Assembly (NCBI GenBank): GCA_020630695.1
Contig: JAHDIS010000001.1
Coordinates: forward strand, 1-64,000
Source of the DNA: Paracoccaceae bacterium
GTDB taxonomy: Bacteria; Pseudomonadota; Alphaproteobacteria; Rhodobacterales; Rhodobacteraceae
Direction of reading: 5' to 3'
DNA length: 64,000 nucleotides
The notes under the pieces are model-generated. The model made no database searches. It had not been told where the DNA came from and saw only the letters and a program-made list of their open reading frames with translations. Each line of letters opens with the position of its first letter. The first letter of the stretch is position 1. Positions 16,545 through 26,900 of this stretch are shown piece after piece. The position numbers and the translations under genes are program-made.

Positions 16545-17950
16545 TACATCATCTCCCGAACGTCGGTGAGTTTGCCAGTGAGGGCTGCAGCGGCAGCCAT
16601 GGCAGGCGACACAAGATGTGTACGCCCCTTGAACCCCTGACGACCTTCAAAGTTGCGGTTGGATGTAGAGGCACAGCGCTCATGCTCGGCCAATTGATCC
16701 GGGTTCATCGCAAGGCACATGGAACACCCGGCCAGACGCCATTCGAAACCGGCTTCCTTGAACACATCCGCAATGCCTTCTTCCTCAGCCTGTGCCCGCA
16801 CAAGGCCAGAGCCCGGAACAACCATGGCGCGCATGCCGTCTTTGATCTTTTTGCCCTTGAGGATTTCTGCTGCTGCGCGAAGATCTTCGATCCGGCCGTT
16901 GGTGCAAGACCCGATAAAGACTGTGTCGATCTCGATATCCGTGAGCTTCTGACCCGGTTCCAGACCCATGTAGTCGATGGAACGGCGCGCCGCTTCGATC
17001 TTGCCGCCAGTGAAGTCTTCCGGTGCCGGAACTACGGCCGAGATCGGCAGTACATCCTCGGGCGAGGTGCCCCAGGTGACGACAGGTTCGATTTCTTCGC
17101 CCTTCAGGGTCACGACTTTGTCGAAGTGCGCATCTTCGTCGGTGAACAGCGTCTTCCACCAGTCCATCGCCGCTTCCCACTGCGCGCCTTTCGGCGCGTG
17201 CGGGCGGCCTTTGACATATTCGAACGTCGTTTCATCAGGGGCAATCAGGCCAGCGCGGGCGCCGCCTTCGATAGCCATGTTGCAGACGGTCATGCGGCCT
17301 TCCATCGACAAGTCACGGATCGCTTCGCCGCAATACTCGATGACATAGCCGGTACCACCCGCCGTGCCGGTCTCGCCGATGACAGCAAGAGTGATGTCCT
17401 TGGCGGTCACACCCGGCTTCAGCTTGCCAGTGATCTCGACCTTCATGTTCTTGGACTTCTTCTGGATCAGGGTCTGAGTGGCCAGAACGTGCTCAACCTC
17501 AGAAGTCCCGATGCCGTGCGCCAGCGCGCCAAAGGCACCATGCGTCGCGGTGTGGCTGTCACCACAAACAACGGTCATACCCGGCAGAGTCCAGCCCTGT
17601 TCGGGACCAACAATGTGAACGATACCCTGACGAACATCGGACACGGGGTAGTAGTGAATACCGAATTCCTTGGCATTCTTATCGAGCGCCGCGACCTGAA
17701 TGGCCGAATCCTCGGTCATGTTTTTCGGGTCTTCACGGCCCGCCGTGGTGGGCACGTTGTGATCCGGCACAGCAATCGTCTTTTCCGGCGCGCGGACTTT
17801 GCGGCCTGTCATGCGCAGACCTTCGAAAGCCTGCGGGCTGGTCACCTCGTGCACGAGGTGCCGATCAATGTAGAGCAAGCAGGTGCCATCGGCGTCTTCA
17901 TGTACGACGTGGGCATCCCAGATTTTATCATAGAGCGTTTTGGGGGACAT
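16544..17950 (-). CDS. leuC: 3-isopropylmalate dehydratase large subunit
   Basis: A 468-residue aconitase-superfamily subunit that carries the [4Fe-4S] cluster. Cluster cysteines are visible in FIGSCTNGR and [10 protein letters not shown], and substrate-contacting segments include [15 protein letters not shown] chose the ATG at 17950 ([16 protein letters not shown]), the standard LeuC N-terminus, rather than a start 51 bp upstream. It is first in a two-gene unit with leuD. Two near-identical 16-bp direct repeats lie upstream at 17990-18033 and may be regulatory. Confidence 0.97.
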   Translation of the reverse strand: MSPKTLYDKIWDAHVVHEDADGTCLLYIDRHLVHEVTSPQAFEGLRMTGRKVRAPEKTIAVPDHNVPTTAGREDPKNMTEDSAIQVAALDKNAKEFGIHYYPVSDVRQGIVHIVGPEQGWTLPGMTVVCGDSHTATHGAFGALAHGIGTSEVEHVLATQTLIQKKSKNMKVEITGKLKPGVTAKDITLAVIGETGTAGGTGYVIEYCGEAIRDLSMEGRMTVCNMAIEGGARAGLIAPDETTFEYVKGRPHAPKGAQWEAAMDWWKTLFTDEDAHFDKVVTLKGEEIEPVVTWGTSPEDVLPISAVVPAPEDFTGGKIEAARRSIDYMGLEPGQKLTDIEIDTVFIGSCTNGRIEDLRAAAEILKGKKIKDGMRAMVVPGSGLVRAQAEEEGIADVFKEAGFEWRLAGCSMCLAMNPDQLAEHERCASTSNRNFEGRQGFKGRTHLVSPAMAAAAALTGKLTDVREMM

Positions 17951-17989
17951 GGGTCCTCTCCCGTTCGGTTGTGATCGAAAAGCATAGTA

Positions 17990-18033
17990 ATAGGCGTGCA
18001 AGCACGGACACAGCCTTATAGGCGGGCAAGCAC
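17990..18033. repeat. Tandem 16-bp direct repeats upstream of leuC
   Basis: ATAGGCGTGCAAGCAC (17990-18005) and ATAGGCGGGCAAGCAC (18018-18033) differ at one base and start 28 bp apart, 40 to 83 bp upstream of the leuC start. Direct repeats at this position suggest a regulator-binding array. The rest of the 17951-18255 gap shows no gene I can support. Confidence 0.45.
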
Positions 18034-18255
18034 CGTGTGCGTTGCTCCGAAAAAGCGTTCGCGCAATCGCGCGCGGTCTGCCCTGTCGAAAATCCTGTTC
18101 ATGCTGTGCAATTACAGAAGCGCGCCGAGTCTCGCAAGACCGGGGTTTGGAAAGGTTGCGGTCAGCATTTATGCCGCTTCAGCGAAAATGTCGCATTGAA
18201 GGTGATCCATATCGCTCTTTCTTACGTAACTTCTTTATTCCGGTGGAAACCATCT

Positions 18256-18381
18256 ATGCAAAGCGCCCTGAACCTTTTGAACCTGAGCTTGATCGCAGTG
18301 CTGCTCGTCGCGGCGCTGGCCGTGTCTGCGCAAGACAAAGGTCCGGTACATTCAGCGCCAAAGGTGGTTATGGTTCCGTGA
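18256..18381 (+). CDS. Possible 41-residue exported or membrane mini-protein
   Basis: An ATG at 18256 follows a GGTGGA tract at 8-nt spacing. The peptide is MQSALNLLNLSLIAVLLVAA... with one clear hydrophobic segment at about 8-25, then a short hydrophilic tail (QDKGPVHSAPKVVMVP). It could be a signal peptide with a 16-residue mature product or a single-pass membrane mini-protein. There is no recognised family. It lies between leuC (divergent) and the MscS gene, on the MscS strand, 65 bp upstream of it. Confidence 0.4.
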   Translation: MQSALNLLNLSLIAVLLVAALAVSAQDKGPVHSAPKVVMVP

Positions 18382-18446
18382 CGCGCTTTGGTCTTGCCTC
18401 GTAGCGGACCCGATGCAATCCTGACCCTGCAGCAGCAAGGCCGGTC

Positions 18447-19796
18447 ATGAACCCCGAAGATCCTCAAATTGAAGAGATCAGCGCCGAAACGCTTGAAACG
18501 GTCTTTGGCGTTCTGTTGACCCAGATCCAGACAATTCTGGAAAGCCTGTTGCGCCCATGGATGGCGTATCAGGTGTTGATCGCGATTGGTGTTTTTGCGC
18601 TGGCGCATGTTCTGGCTGTGCTCGTGGGGCCCCGTTTTGACACATGGTTACGGTCCCGCGAAGGCTGGCCCAAATGGCGGCTGCGAACCGGTCTGATCAT
18701 TCTGCGCAGAATGCGCATGATCATCTTCGTGTGCTTGATCTGGATCGTTGTTCTGGTCATGCGCGAAACAACCTGGCCATCGCGATCGTATCTGCTGGCC
18801 ATCATCGCGAACCTGTCGAGCGCGTGGCTCTTTATCGCCTTTGCAACACGCCTGATCGGAAACCCGCTGCTGCGCAGTTCGGCACGGTACGGCGCTTGGA
18901 TCTGGGTCACCCTGTCGATCCTGAATTTGACAGACGAAACCCAGACGGTTCTGGACGGCATCGCACTAAACCTTGGTGAGACACGGATTACCCTGTGGCT
19001 GATCATCAAGGCCGTTGTCCTGCTGGCCGTTTTGATTGCCATGGCCCGTTTGATCGCGAGTGCATCAACCGCAAGCATCCGCAAAAATCAGGACATAAGC
19101 CCATCAATGCAGGTGCTTGCAATCAAGTTCCTGCAGGTGCTGCTTTATGGTCTCGCGTTTTTTCTTGGGCTGCGGCTTGTGGGAGTCGATCTGACCGGCC
19201 TTGCCGTTCTGTCAGGTGCGATTGGTGTCGGTCTGGGTTTTGGCCTGCAAAAGGTGGTGTCGAACCTTGTCAGCGGGGTCATCATTCTCTTGGACAAGTC
19301 GATCAAACCGGGTGACGTGATCAGCCTTGGACAGACCTTTGGCTGGATTAACAGTCTGGGCGCGCGATACGTGAGCGTGGTCACCCGCGACGGCAAAGAA
19401 TACCTGATCCCGAACGAAGACCTGATTACCGGTCAGGTGGTCAACTGGTCTCACTCCAATGATTTCGTGCGGCTCGATATCTATTTTGGTACGGCCTATA
19501 ACGATGATCCTCACAAGGTCCGGGAAATAGCCATCGAGGCCGCGCAAACCGTTGACCGTGTGCTCGATTTCAAACCACCGGTTTGTCATGTGGTTGGCTT
19601 TGGAGACAGCTCGGTCGACTATATTCTGAGATTTTGGATCAAAGATCCCACGGGCGGCCTGACCAACATTCGGGGCAATGTCTATCTGGCGCTTTGGGAT
19701 GCGTTTCAAAAGAATGGTATTTCGATCCCATTCCCTCAGCGCGAGGTTCGAATGCTGGATGGTGCGCCCATGTCCAGCAAGACCGTGCTGGATTAA
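18447..19796 (+). CDS. MscS-family mechanosensitive ion channel
   Basis: A 449-residue channel with five or six N-terminal membrane helices, then the MscS core from about residue 230. The pore-lining helix TM3 is seen as SGAIGVGLGFGLQKVVSNLVSG with its glycine/alanine packing ridge, here quoted as GVGLGFGLQ. The beta domain follows with VTRDGKEYLIPNEDLI. The family opens under membrane tension to release solutes after osmotic downshock, fitting a marine bacterium. Its length is that of the longer MscS-like group rather than the 286-residue E. coli protein. It is transcribed alone or with the 41-residue ORF upstream. Confidence 0.92.
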   Translation: MNPEDPQIEEISAETLETVFGVLLTQIQTILESLLRPWMAYQVLIAIGVFALAHVLAVLVGPRFDTWLRSREGWPKWRLRTGLIILRRMRMIIFVCLIWIVVLVMRETTWPSRSYLLAIIANLSSAWLFIAFATRLIGNPLLRSSARYGAWIWVTLSILNLTDETQTVLDGIALNLGETRITLWLIIKAVVLLAVLIAMARLIASASTASIRKNQDISPSMQVLAIKFLQVLLYGLAFFLGLRLVGVDLTGLAVLSGAIGVGLGFGLQKVVSNLVSGVIILLDKSIKPGDVISLGQTFGWINSLGARYVSVVTRDGKEYLIPNEDLITGQVVNWSHSNDFVRLDIYFGTAYNDDPHKVREIAIEAAQTVDRVLDFKPPVCHVVGFGDSSVDYILRFWIKDPTGGLTNIRGNVYLALWDAFQKNGISIPFPQREVRMLDGAPMSSKTVLD

Positions 19797-19924
19797 CGAA
19801 GGCGAAACATTTTAAGGCCAATGATCCGGCATGGATGACCATAGCCTGATCCGATCCAACTACGCCGCCGATTGCCATCAGGCCAACAACCGGCCCCACG
19901 TGCCGCCAAGATGTTTGTCCAGCG

Positions 19925-19954
19925 CAAACACTTTTTCGGTCAAAAGAGTGTTTG
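19925..19954. repeat. Inverted repeat in the MscS-thiolase gap
   Basis: CAAACACT (19925-19932) and AGTGTTTG (19947-19954) are perfect 8-bp complements with a 14-bp spacer. There is no T-run, so it is not a clear terminator for the channel gene; it could be an operator or structured RNA. The remaining 329-bp gap (19797-20125) holds only a candidate promoter near its end. Confidence 0.4.
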
Positions 19955-20069
19955 AGCGGTTCAGCAAACGCCGTTCTGCAACCCGATTGTCCGGCCCGCC
20001 GCCGGGTGGCCGAGGGTTCAGACACAGCGGTTAATTCGATCTCATCCCATTCTGACGGAACGTTGCGGG

Positions 20070-20098
20070 CTGACATTTGCATTGGCTCTGCCCATAGT
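20070..20098 (+). promoter_or_regulatory. Candidate sigma-70-type promoter of the thiolase gene
   Basis: CTGACA (20070-20075) and CATAGT (20093-20098) are separated by 17 bp and resemble -35 and -10 hexamers. A start site near 20105 would leave a leader of about 20 nt containing the GGGAGAG ribosome binding site. Confidence 0.4.
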
Positions 20099-20125
20099 CT
20101 GCACAAAGCAATGGGAGAGAGCGAA

Positions 20126-21304
20126 ATGTCAGACGATATCGTCATTCTGAGCGGCGCACGCACCGCAATTGGAACATTCGGAGGCGCCTTGGCCGCCACG
20201 CCGCCCATCGCATTGGGGACGGCGGCAAGCAAAGCAGCGCTGGAACGAGCCGGGGTTGCGCCAGACCAGATCGGCACTGTTGTCTTTGGCCATGTGATCA
20301 ACACGGAACCCAAAGACATGTACCTGTCCCGCGTTGCAGCCATGGGTGCAGGCGTTCCGGAAACCACACCGGCCATGAATGTAAATCGTCTGTGCGGATC
20401 AGGCGTTCAGGCTATCGTCTCTGGCGCTCAGTCGCTGATGCTGGGCGATGCAGAATTTGCCCTTGTCGGCGGCGCCGAAAACATGTCGCGCAGTCCGTTC
20501 ATCATCCCTGACCAGCGTTGGGGCGCAAAGATGGGGGACATCCGCACGCTGGACATGATGCTGGGCGCACTCAATTGCCCCTTTGGCACCGGCCATATGG
20601 GCGTCACAGCCGAAAACGTCGCAGCCGAGCACGACATCAGCCGTGAGGCACAGGACGCTTTTGCCATGGAAAGCCAAACCCGCGCAGCCAAGGCCATCGA
20701 AGCGGGATATTTCAAAGACCAGATCACACCCGTCGACGTCAAAGTGAAACGGGACATGGTTCCCTTTGAAACCGATGAACACCCCAAGGCAACGACGCCT
20801 GAGGCGCTGGCCGGGTTGCGCGCGGTTTTCCAGAAGGATGGCAGTGTAACGGCAGGCAACGCATCGGGCATCAATGACGGTGCCGCCGCACTGGTGTTGG
20901 CCCGGGCCTCCGCTGCGGAGAAAGCAGGGTTGAAACCCCGCGCTCGGATATTGGGATATGCGCATGCAGGTGTCCGACCCGAAGTCATGGGCATTGGTCC
21001 GGTTCCTGCTGTCGAAAACCTGCTGGCGCGCACTGGCCTGTCTGCTTCGGATTTCGATGTGATCGAAAGCAACGAGGCCTTTGCAGCGCAGGCACTGGCG
21101 GTGAACAAAGGTCTTGGCTTGGACCCGGCCAAGGTTAACCCGAACGGTGGTGCCATTGCTCTGGGTCATCCGGTCGGCGCGACCGGCGCAATCATCACCG
21201 TCAAGGCACTTTATGAACTGGAACGCATTGGCGGCAGCAAGGCTTTGATCACAATGTGCATCGGCGGCGGTCAGGGCATCGCCATGGCCATCGAACGTCT
21301 CTGA
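20126..21304 (+). CDS. Acetyl-CoA C-acetyltransferase (beta-ketothiolase)
   Basis: A 392-residue cytoplasmic thiolase that condenses or cleaves acyl-CoA with acetyl-CoA, used in fatty acid degradation or polyhydroxyalkanoate supply. The acylated cysteine is in NRLCGSGVQAI, the catalytic histidine in GGAIALGHPVGATGA and the second cysteine in MCIGGGQGIAMAIE. The start at 20126 has a GGGAGAG site; an in-frame upstream extension lacks family similarity. It stands alone between a candidate promoter and a terminator. No phaB or hydroxyacyl-CoA dehydrogenase is adjacent, so biosynthetic and degradative roles cannot be separated. Confidence 0.93.
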   Translation: MSDDIVILSGARTAIGTFGGALAATPPIALGTAASKAALERAGVAPDQIGTVVFGHVINTEPKDMYLSRVAAMGAGVPETTPAMNVNRLCGSGVQAIVSGAQSLMLGDAEFALVGGAENMSRSPFIIPDQRWGAKMGDIRTLDMMLGALNCPFGTGHMGVTAENVAAEHDISREAQDAFAMESQTRAAKAIEAGYFKDQITPVDVKVKRDMVPFETDEHPKATTPEALAGLRAVFQKDGSVTAGNASGINDGAAALVLARASAAEKAGLKPRARILGYAHAGVRPEVMGIGPVPAVENLLARTGLSASDFDVIESNEAFAAQALAVNKGLGLDPAKVNPNGGAIALGHPVGATGAIITVKALYELERIGGSKALITMCIGGGQGIAMAIERL

Positions 21305-21333
21305 CATCGGGCCACACCTGTCACTCAACATCG

Positions 21334-21364
21334 GACCGGGCGTTTCAAAACGTCCGGTCTTTTT
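21334..21364 (+). terminator. Intrinsic terminator after the thiolase gene
   Basis: GACCGGGCGTTT pairs with AAACGTCCGGTC (ending at 21359) with one G-T wobble and a 2-nt loop, followed by TTTTT. It begins 30 bp after the thiolase stop and also lies between the convergent thiolase and pbpC genes. Confidence 0.88.
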
Positions 21365-21376
21365 GCATTCCGTGGG

Positions 21377-23407
21377 CTAGCGCATTTCGATAGAGACCCG
21401 TTGTGACTGCCCGGCCGAATCCAAAATGGACAGGGTGGAAAACCCCGGGCCGTCGACAGGGGCTAGAAACTCGGATTGGCGCAAACCGTTGGCCAATACG
21501 GCACCATCGGCCAGAACGGTGTAGGGCGGTGTGCCACCTCGCAACTTGATCGGAACCCCCGCTTCAGCGCTGGACAGCCGCGCCCCGTCCGGCGGAAACG
21601 TCACCTGAAGTGTCTTGGCCCCGGCGCGCGGCCCAAAGCGCTGCAACGGTTTGGGTAATTGAGCATTACTGACCAGCAAGGTTTCGGGCGGTGGCGGTGG
21701 CAGCAACGCAGTACCGGAGCGGGCGCGGCCCAGCGCTTCGAACAGCAGCGGTGCAGCGAGATCGCCACCAAAGGCCCCCGGAACCGGTGTGCCATCAGGT
21801 CGACCAATCCAGACGCCGGCAACGTGCTGCCCATCCCAGCCCAGCGCCCAGGCATCGCGATGGCCATAAGACGTTCCCGTCTTGTAGGCCACGCGCCCCG
21901 CCGCGCCTGCCGATGGCGGGGGCGCAATCGCGGACAGAACGTGTCCAAGTTGCCAACTGGACGCACGCGAAAGCACACGGCCATTTTGCGTCGTCTCGCC
22001 TTGTTTCCAGTGCAGTTGCGCCGCTTCGCCACCCCGAGCAAACGCGGTATAGAGCTGGACCATATCCTCAAGCGAAACGCCCAAGCCACCCAGCGCAAGG
22101 GCAAGGCCAGGCGTGCCCCCCTGCAATTTGGGTTTCATCCCAGCGCGTTTCATCCCAGCCATCAGATGCGCGGGTCCAACCGCCTCGGTCAAGCGTACGA
22201 CCGGTATGTTGAGAGACAACTGCAAAGCCCGCCGGACAGACAATTCGCCCCTAAACTGACCGTCAAAATTCTGAGGCGCATAGCCGCCGAACTGGGCTGG
22301 CGTATCCAGTATCAGCGTTTCCGGATGTGCCAATCCTCGGTCAAAGGCGAGCCCATACACCAGTGGCTTTAGCGTAGAGCCGGGCGAACGCAGCGCCGTG
22401 GTCATATCAACAAACCCCTGCCCAGCCGTAGCCGAGTAGCTGGCAGACCCAATAGAGGAAAGAACATCGCCGGTTTCATGGTCCGCCAAAACCAGCGCTA
22501 CAGACAGGCGCGGGTCACGGCCCTTCATATACCGCGCAAGAAGCTGCTCCAGATTGCGCTGCAAATCACGATCCACTGTCAGATCATGCGCGCCCGGCCG
22601 CTGTGCCACTGCACGGTCTGTGAGATGGGGCGCGATTTGCGGCATTGCGTGACGGCCCAAGGGTGCAGGATCGGTTTTGCCGGCCAAAGCGTCTTGTTCT
22701 GAAATCACCCCAGCGCGCGCCATGCGGTCCAAAACCCGGTCACGCGCGCGACGCGCTTCCTCTGCGCGGCGATCAGGACGCCTGCTTTCGGGGGCCTGGG
22801 GCAAGGCCACCAACAACGCAGCCTGTGCTGGCGTCAGGCGCTTGGGCTCTTTTCCCAACCAGATCAGGGATGCCGCCCGCAACCCTTCGACGTTGCCACC
22901 ATAGGGGGCCAATTTCAGGTAGATCGACAGAATTTCCTGTTTGCTGAGATGCCGTTCCAGCGCCAATGCAAGTCGCATCTGGCGGAACTTTCCACCCCAT
23001 TGGCCGGTGGTTCCATCCTCGAGCAACCGGGCCACCTGCATGGTCAGCGTGGAAGCACCCGACACGATTTTGCCATGCCGGGCCGCCTGCAGACCCGCGC
23101 GCGCAGTGGCAATGGCATCCACACCGCGGTGCTCATGAAATCTTTTGTCCTCGTAGGCGATCAGCATCTTGAAAAACAGTGGATCGACCTGATCGGCTGT
23201 GACCGACATGCGCCACAGTCCATCCTCGATTGTGTAGGCCCGCAACAACTGGCCATTCCGGTCGCGCACTTCGGATGACGTTTCATGCACCAAGACCGGC
23301 AAACGTGTCGCATCGATGAATGCGTCGAACTGATCCCGGCCACCAGCAAGAACAGCCAGAAACAGCGCCACGACGATCAGCAGTCTTGACCCGCGTTCAC
23401 GCCTCAT
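21377..23407 (-). CDS. pbpC: Penicillin-binding protein 1C (bifunctional transglycosylase/transpeptidase)
   Basis: A 676-residue inner-membrane protein with a short cytoplasmic tail (MRRERGSR) and one membrane anchor (LLIVVALFLAVLAG). The GT51 glycosyltransferase domain follows, with EDKRFHEHRGVD and GASTLTMQVARLL. The transpeptidase domain has the SxxK serine in SPGSTLKP, SLN in LQLSLNIPV, and KTG in YKTGTSYGHRD. A C-terminal beta domain of the BiPBP type starts near residue 590. I chose the ATG at 23407, which overlaps the glycolipid-binding-like gene by 11 bp. Last gene of a three-gene unit after an alpha-2-macroglobulin, the classical bacterial pairing, in which macroglobulin is thought to protect and PBP1C to repair the envelope. 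Confidence 0.95.
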   Translation of the reverse strand: MRRERGSRLLIVVALFLAVLAGGRDQFDAFIDATRLPVLVHETSSEVRDRNGQLLRAYTIEDGLWRMSVTADQVDPLFFKMLIAYEDKRFHEHRGVDAIATARAGLQAARHGKIVSGASTLTMQVARLLEDGTTGQWGGKFRQMRLALALERHLSKQEILSIYLKLAPYGGNVEGLRAASLIWLGKEPKRLTPAQAALLVALPQAPESRRPDRRAEEARRARDRVLDRMARAGVISEQDALAGKTDPAPLGRHAMPQIAPHLTDRAVAQRPGAHDLTVDRDLQRNLEQLLARYMKGRDPRLSVALVLADHETGDVLSSIGSASYSATAGQGFVDMTTALRSPGSTLKPLVYGLAFDRGLAHPETLILDTPAQFGGYAPQNFDGQFRGELSVRRALQLSLNIPVVRLTEAVGPAHLMAGMKRAGMKPKLQGGTPGLALALGGLGVSLEDMVQLYTAFARGGEAAQLHWKQGETTQNGRVLSRASSWQLGHVLSAIAPPPSAGAAGRVAYKTGTSYGHRDAWALGWDGQHVAGVWIGRPDGTPVPGAFGGDLAAPLLFEALGRARSGTALLPPPPPETLLVSNAQLPKPLQRFGPRAGAKTLQVTFPPDGARLSSAEAGVPIKLRGGTPPYTVLADGAVLANGLRQSEFLAPVDGPGFSTLSILDSAGQSQRVSIEMR

Positions 23408-23957
23408 GGGTTTGTTCCCAAAGTCCGGGGTAACGCGTGACAAAGCCGTGTTCATCGACAGCCAAATGCGCTTCGTACGCCGTTTGCCGGGCCGTGTAGT
23501 GCACGTATCCACCGCGCTCGCGGGTGTAGCTCTGATCCAGCGGATCGAGCATTGGACCCGGCAACCGAAGCCAAGCCGCCCGCACGTCCAATCGCCCCAC
23601 CTCAGGCGCGCGGCGCAGGGGCATCAGGTTGGTTGCTGGCGAAAACCCAAGGTCGACATCAGTACAGCCTGAAATCTGTGATTGCTCTTGGTCGTTCAAA
23701 CTCCAACTGCCGTTGGCATTGGTCAGCCGGAGGGCGACTGCCCCGCCGCCCTGTGTGCCGGTGACATCGCAGCTTGTGGTCTGCCAGTCTGCATCACAGC
23801 GCACCACATAGTCCAAAGCCGCCCAGCCAGAAGCATCCCGAAACCGGGCATGCCCGATCAACATCCAACCTCCCGGCGTTTTGGCGAGACGGCACTTGTC
23901 CGTGCCGTCCCGATCCAGCGCACGCCATTCAATCGTCGCAATGGTTTGGCCCGTCAT
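23397..23957 (-). CDS. Putative glycolipid-binding-domain protein (DUF1089-like)
   Basis: A 186-residue soluble protein without a signal peptide. The pattern IEWRALDRDGTDKCRLAKTPGGWMLIGHA at the start, a central VDLGFSPATNLMPLRR and the end AHLAVDEHGFVTRYPGLWEQ match the putative glycolipid-binding family as I know it (motifs quoted in parts: IEWRALDRDG, LGFSPATNLMPLRR). The biochemical function of that family is not established. Its ATG overlaps the macroglobulin stop (ATGA), and its own end overlaps pbpC, so all three proteins should be made together. Insertion of this gene between macroglobulin and pbpC differs from the E. coli arrangement, where the two are adjacent. Confidence 0.82.
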   Translation of the reverse strand: MTGQTIATIEWRALDRDGTDKCRLAKTPGGWMLIGHARFRDASGWAALDYVVRCDADWQTTSCDVTGTQGGGAVALRLTNANGSWSLNDQEQSQISGCTDVDLGFSPATNLMPLRRAPEVGRLDVRAAWLRLPGPMLDPLDQSYTRERGGYVHYTARQTAYEAHLAVDEHGFVTRYPGLWEQTHEA

Positions 23958-26900
23958 GGCAAAATCGTCACGGTTCCCGACGCCGTCGTAGCGCGGTAGT
24001 CGGGGCGATACATATCCTCAACCAAAGCCGCAGGATGATGATACGTACCCGGCGACACGGCCCGCACAATGTAGGCCAACCGAACCGGATCCGTTCCGGC
24101 ATGTGTGACCGCTGTCAGGAACCGTTCCGACCGGAATTCACTGTGCTCACCGGACGACACCTTGAGCCAGTCAAGCGCCCTGATCTCACCGGACCGAAGC
24201 AGATTTGGATTGTCGATTTCGAAACCGGCCGGCAGCGCATCATCGATCATAAGACGGGCGCGGGTCTTTTCAGCCGGGCGAATGGTCAGAACAGTCACCA
24301 GCCGTGTACCGGCTTTGACAGGGCCTTCGATCTTTTCGCCTTCCATCGTGTAGTAGTCGCGGCTGATCGCATAGCCGTAGCCAGAGGCAACGGTAGGACC
24401 ATCCGGCACACCAAGCGTCGTCAGGGTAATATCTGTTTTCTGGTTTGCCGTGTTCGTGATTTGCATAGGCTGCAGATCACGTCCTTCGATGCGCCGCACA
24501 AATGGCCCGGCCAGCGGAGCTTCATTGATCGACAGGCCCGATACCGTCGGATCCTGCACCATTGCATGTGCTGCCAAGAGCGCCCAGGCCTGTTCTTGTG
24601 TCGAAAGCGGCCGGTCGACCGATGCAATCCGTGTGGTCAGCGCCGCGCGATCGACGCCCTCACTCCGGGCTTCTACGGCAAGTGACAGCAATCCGGCAGC
24701 ATCCCGAATGGGGGAACCATAGTCGGCACGGAATACGGATGTGCTTTGCTGTGTTCCGGAGATCCGTGCAGCGGCCTTGGCGAACATCGCATCCGCGCGC
24801 GGTTGATCCCCGTACGAGGCCAAGGCCGCCCCCAACTGCGCCTGCGCCAACGGCGTCGCCAAAGCATCGGCCCTTTCATCAGCATAGTAGCGCAGATCAC
24901 CCATGGCTGCCTTGCCTTCGCGTGCCAGAACCATCAGTGCATAAGCGATGTCTTCTCCGCCATCGTCAAAGTCAGGTGCATAGGCGATACGATTGGCCAG
25001 ATTGTCCAAAGCATTCCGGAACGCGATTTGTGGCACCTCATGTCCGGCGGCACGCGCCCGTGACAGGAAGTCCGTCACATAGGCATCCAGCCAGAAGTCA
25101 CCCGACCCCGCGCGCCAGAGCCCAAACGCCCCATTGTTGGCTTGCCGTGTCAACACCTGGGTCAGGGCCTGATCGATACGCGTTTTTATGCGCTCAGGAT
25201 CACCCAATCCAAGTGGTTCTGCCACGGCAGACATGTACAGCAGCGGCAAGGCCCGGGAGGTTACTTGTTCAGTGCAGCCATAGGGATACCGATCCAGCGA
25301 AGCCAGAAGACCCGGTGCATCAAAGCGGGCCAAGGGACCTGCGGAAATCATTGCCGAAGACGCATGCATTCTGAACCCTGCGAATATCTCATCGTCGAGG
25401 GTAAAGGTCTGCCCCGGCTCCAAGGCAAAGCGGCGGGTTTGCCCGATCGCTGGATCAAGCGCACGCACGCCCAGAGTCAGGGATTTGGTCAGGCGCTGGC
25501 CATCCGGTGTGGTCAGAACGATAGAAATGTCATGGTCACCAACATCGTCTGATGTCAGCGGGATGGCGTAGCGAACCTTTTCCCCTTCCTGCAATGCAAC
25601 ATCGCGCGGCAAGGAGGTGGTATCCAGTTCAATACCATCGGCCGTTACCAGCAAGGGCATAATTCCACCCGGCCCTTTGGCATGGGTCAGTTCAAGCAAC
25701 AGCCTCGAGTCATCACCCGGCGCCAGAAAGCGCGGCAACGAAGCAGAAATAACCACCGGATCGCGGACAAGAACGTCGGCTTCGGCTTCACCAACTGCCG
25801 TCGGCGTCCACGCAACGGCCATCATGCGAACCGTCCCGTTGAAGTCCGGAAGGTCAAAGGAAACTTCTGCTTTGCCTTGAGCATTGACCATGACAGGCCC
25901 TGAAAAGAACGCGACAAGCGCCTCGGTTGGCGGCGGGTTTTGCATCCGTATCGAAGCGGCGGAGTCACCACCGGATCGGACCTGCCCCATGGCTCCGTTC
26001 ATTCCATCGATCAGGCGGCCATAGATGTCACGGATTTCAACACCCAGTCTGCGCTGTCCAAAGTAGTGAGCTGAAGGATCCGGCGATTTGAACCCGGTCA
26101 GGTTCAGAATTCCAAGATCAACCGCTGCGACGGTCACAAATGCGGTTTCGCCTTCGGCAACACCTTCCACCTGCACCGCCGCTCTCAAGGCGGCCCGAGG
26201 CAGGCTTTCGTCCGGCGCATCAAAAGAAACCTGCAGCTTCCGTTCGCCGGGATCCACCGCCGCATGGGTCAGACCCAGACTGCGCGCAGGGTTCATACCG
26301 GCGGCAACATCCATGGGCCGGATAACCTGCGCTGTCACGTAAACACCGGCACCCCATTCTTCGGTTACGGGCAAGGCCAATGTGTTTTCGCCCTCGGTCA
26401 GTTCCACCGCCTGCATGGATATCACTCGATCCGCCAGAACTGTGACCAGCGCCTTGCCACCGTAACGTGGCACCAAGCGCAAATTGGCTGTGTCGCCGGG
26501 TTTGTATGCTTTTTTGTCCAGAGACAGCTCAAGCATATCAGGTGTGTCCGTCGCCGTTGCCGGGGCATACCATCCGGCAGAGAATCCCATGGACGCAGAT
26601 GCGTAGTCGCCATCAGTGCGTTCCACGACAACCTCGTAACGGCCCCATTCAACATCAGCCGCGACAGCCAAGGCGGTCTCGTCGATGACGCCGGTTCCGC
26701 GGGCGATGGTTTCGCGATTGGTGATCGGCTCCCACCGCCAGTTGCCATAAAGCTGGTACCACTGGTAACGTGTCCGCACGCGATTGATCTGCCATTCCAC
26801 TTGCATAGGCTGCGGGTTCAGATCCGGGCCCAGCGCGATCACATCAAAAGAGGCAGTCGCCCCCTCAGGCAAAGTGCCGTCAAAGGCCGGTTTGATCCCG

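Noticed and set aside
15630..16640. A 336-codon plus-strand frame across the leuD terminator and leuD
   Set aside because: It crosses an intrinsic terminator and runs antisense to leuD, and its composition is that of a mirror frame.
16616..17974. A 452-codon open frame on the plus strand opposite leuC
   Set aside because: It is exactly antisense to a fully conserved leuC with catalytic cysteines. Its translation shows no domain or composition of a real protein.
19831..20034. A 67-codon ORF in the MscS-thiolase gap
   Set aside because: It has no convincing ribosome binding site and a composition of frameless sequence, and it ends in a low-complexity GPPPGGRG stretch.
20399..21331. A 310-codon open frame antisense to the thiolase
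   Set aside because: The thiolase has all catalytic residues, and the antisense product is rich in R, H and C with no recognisable fold.
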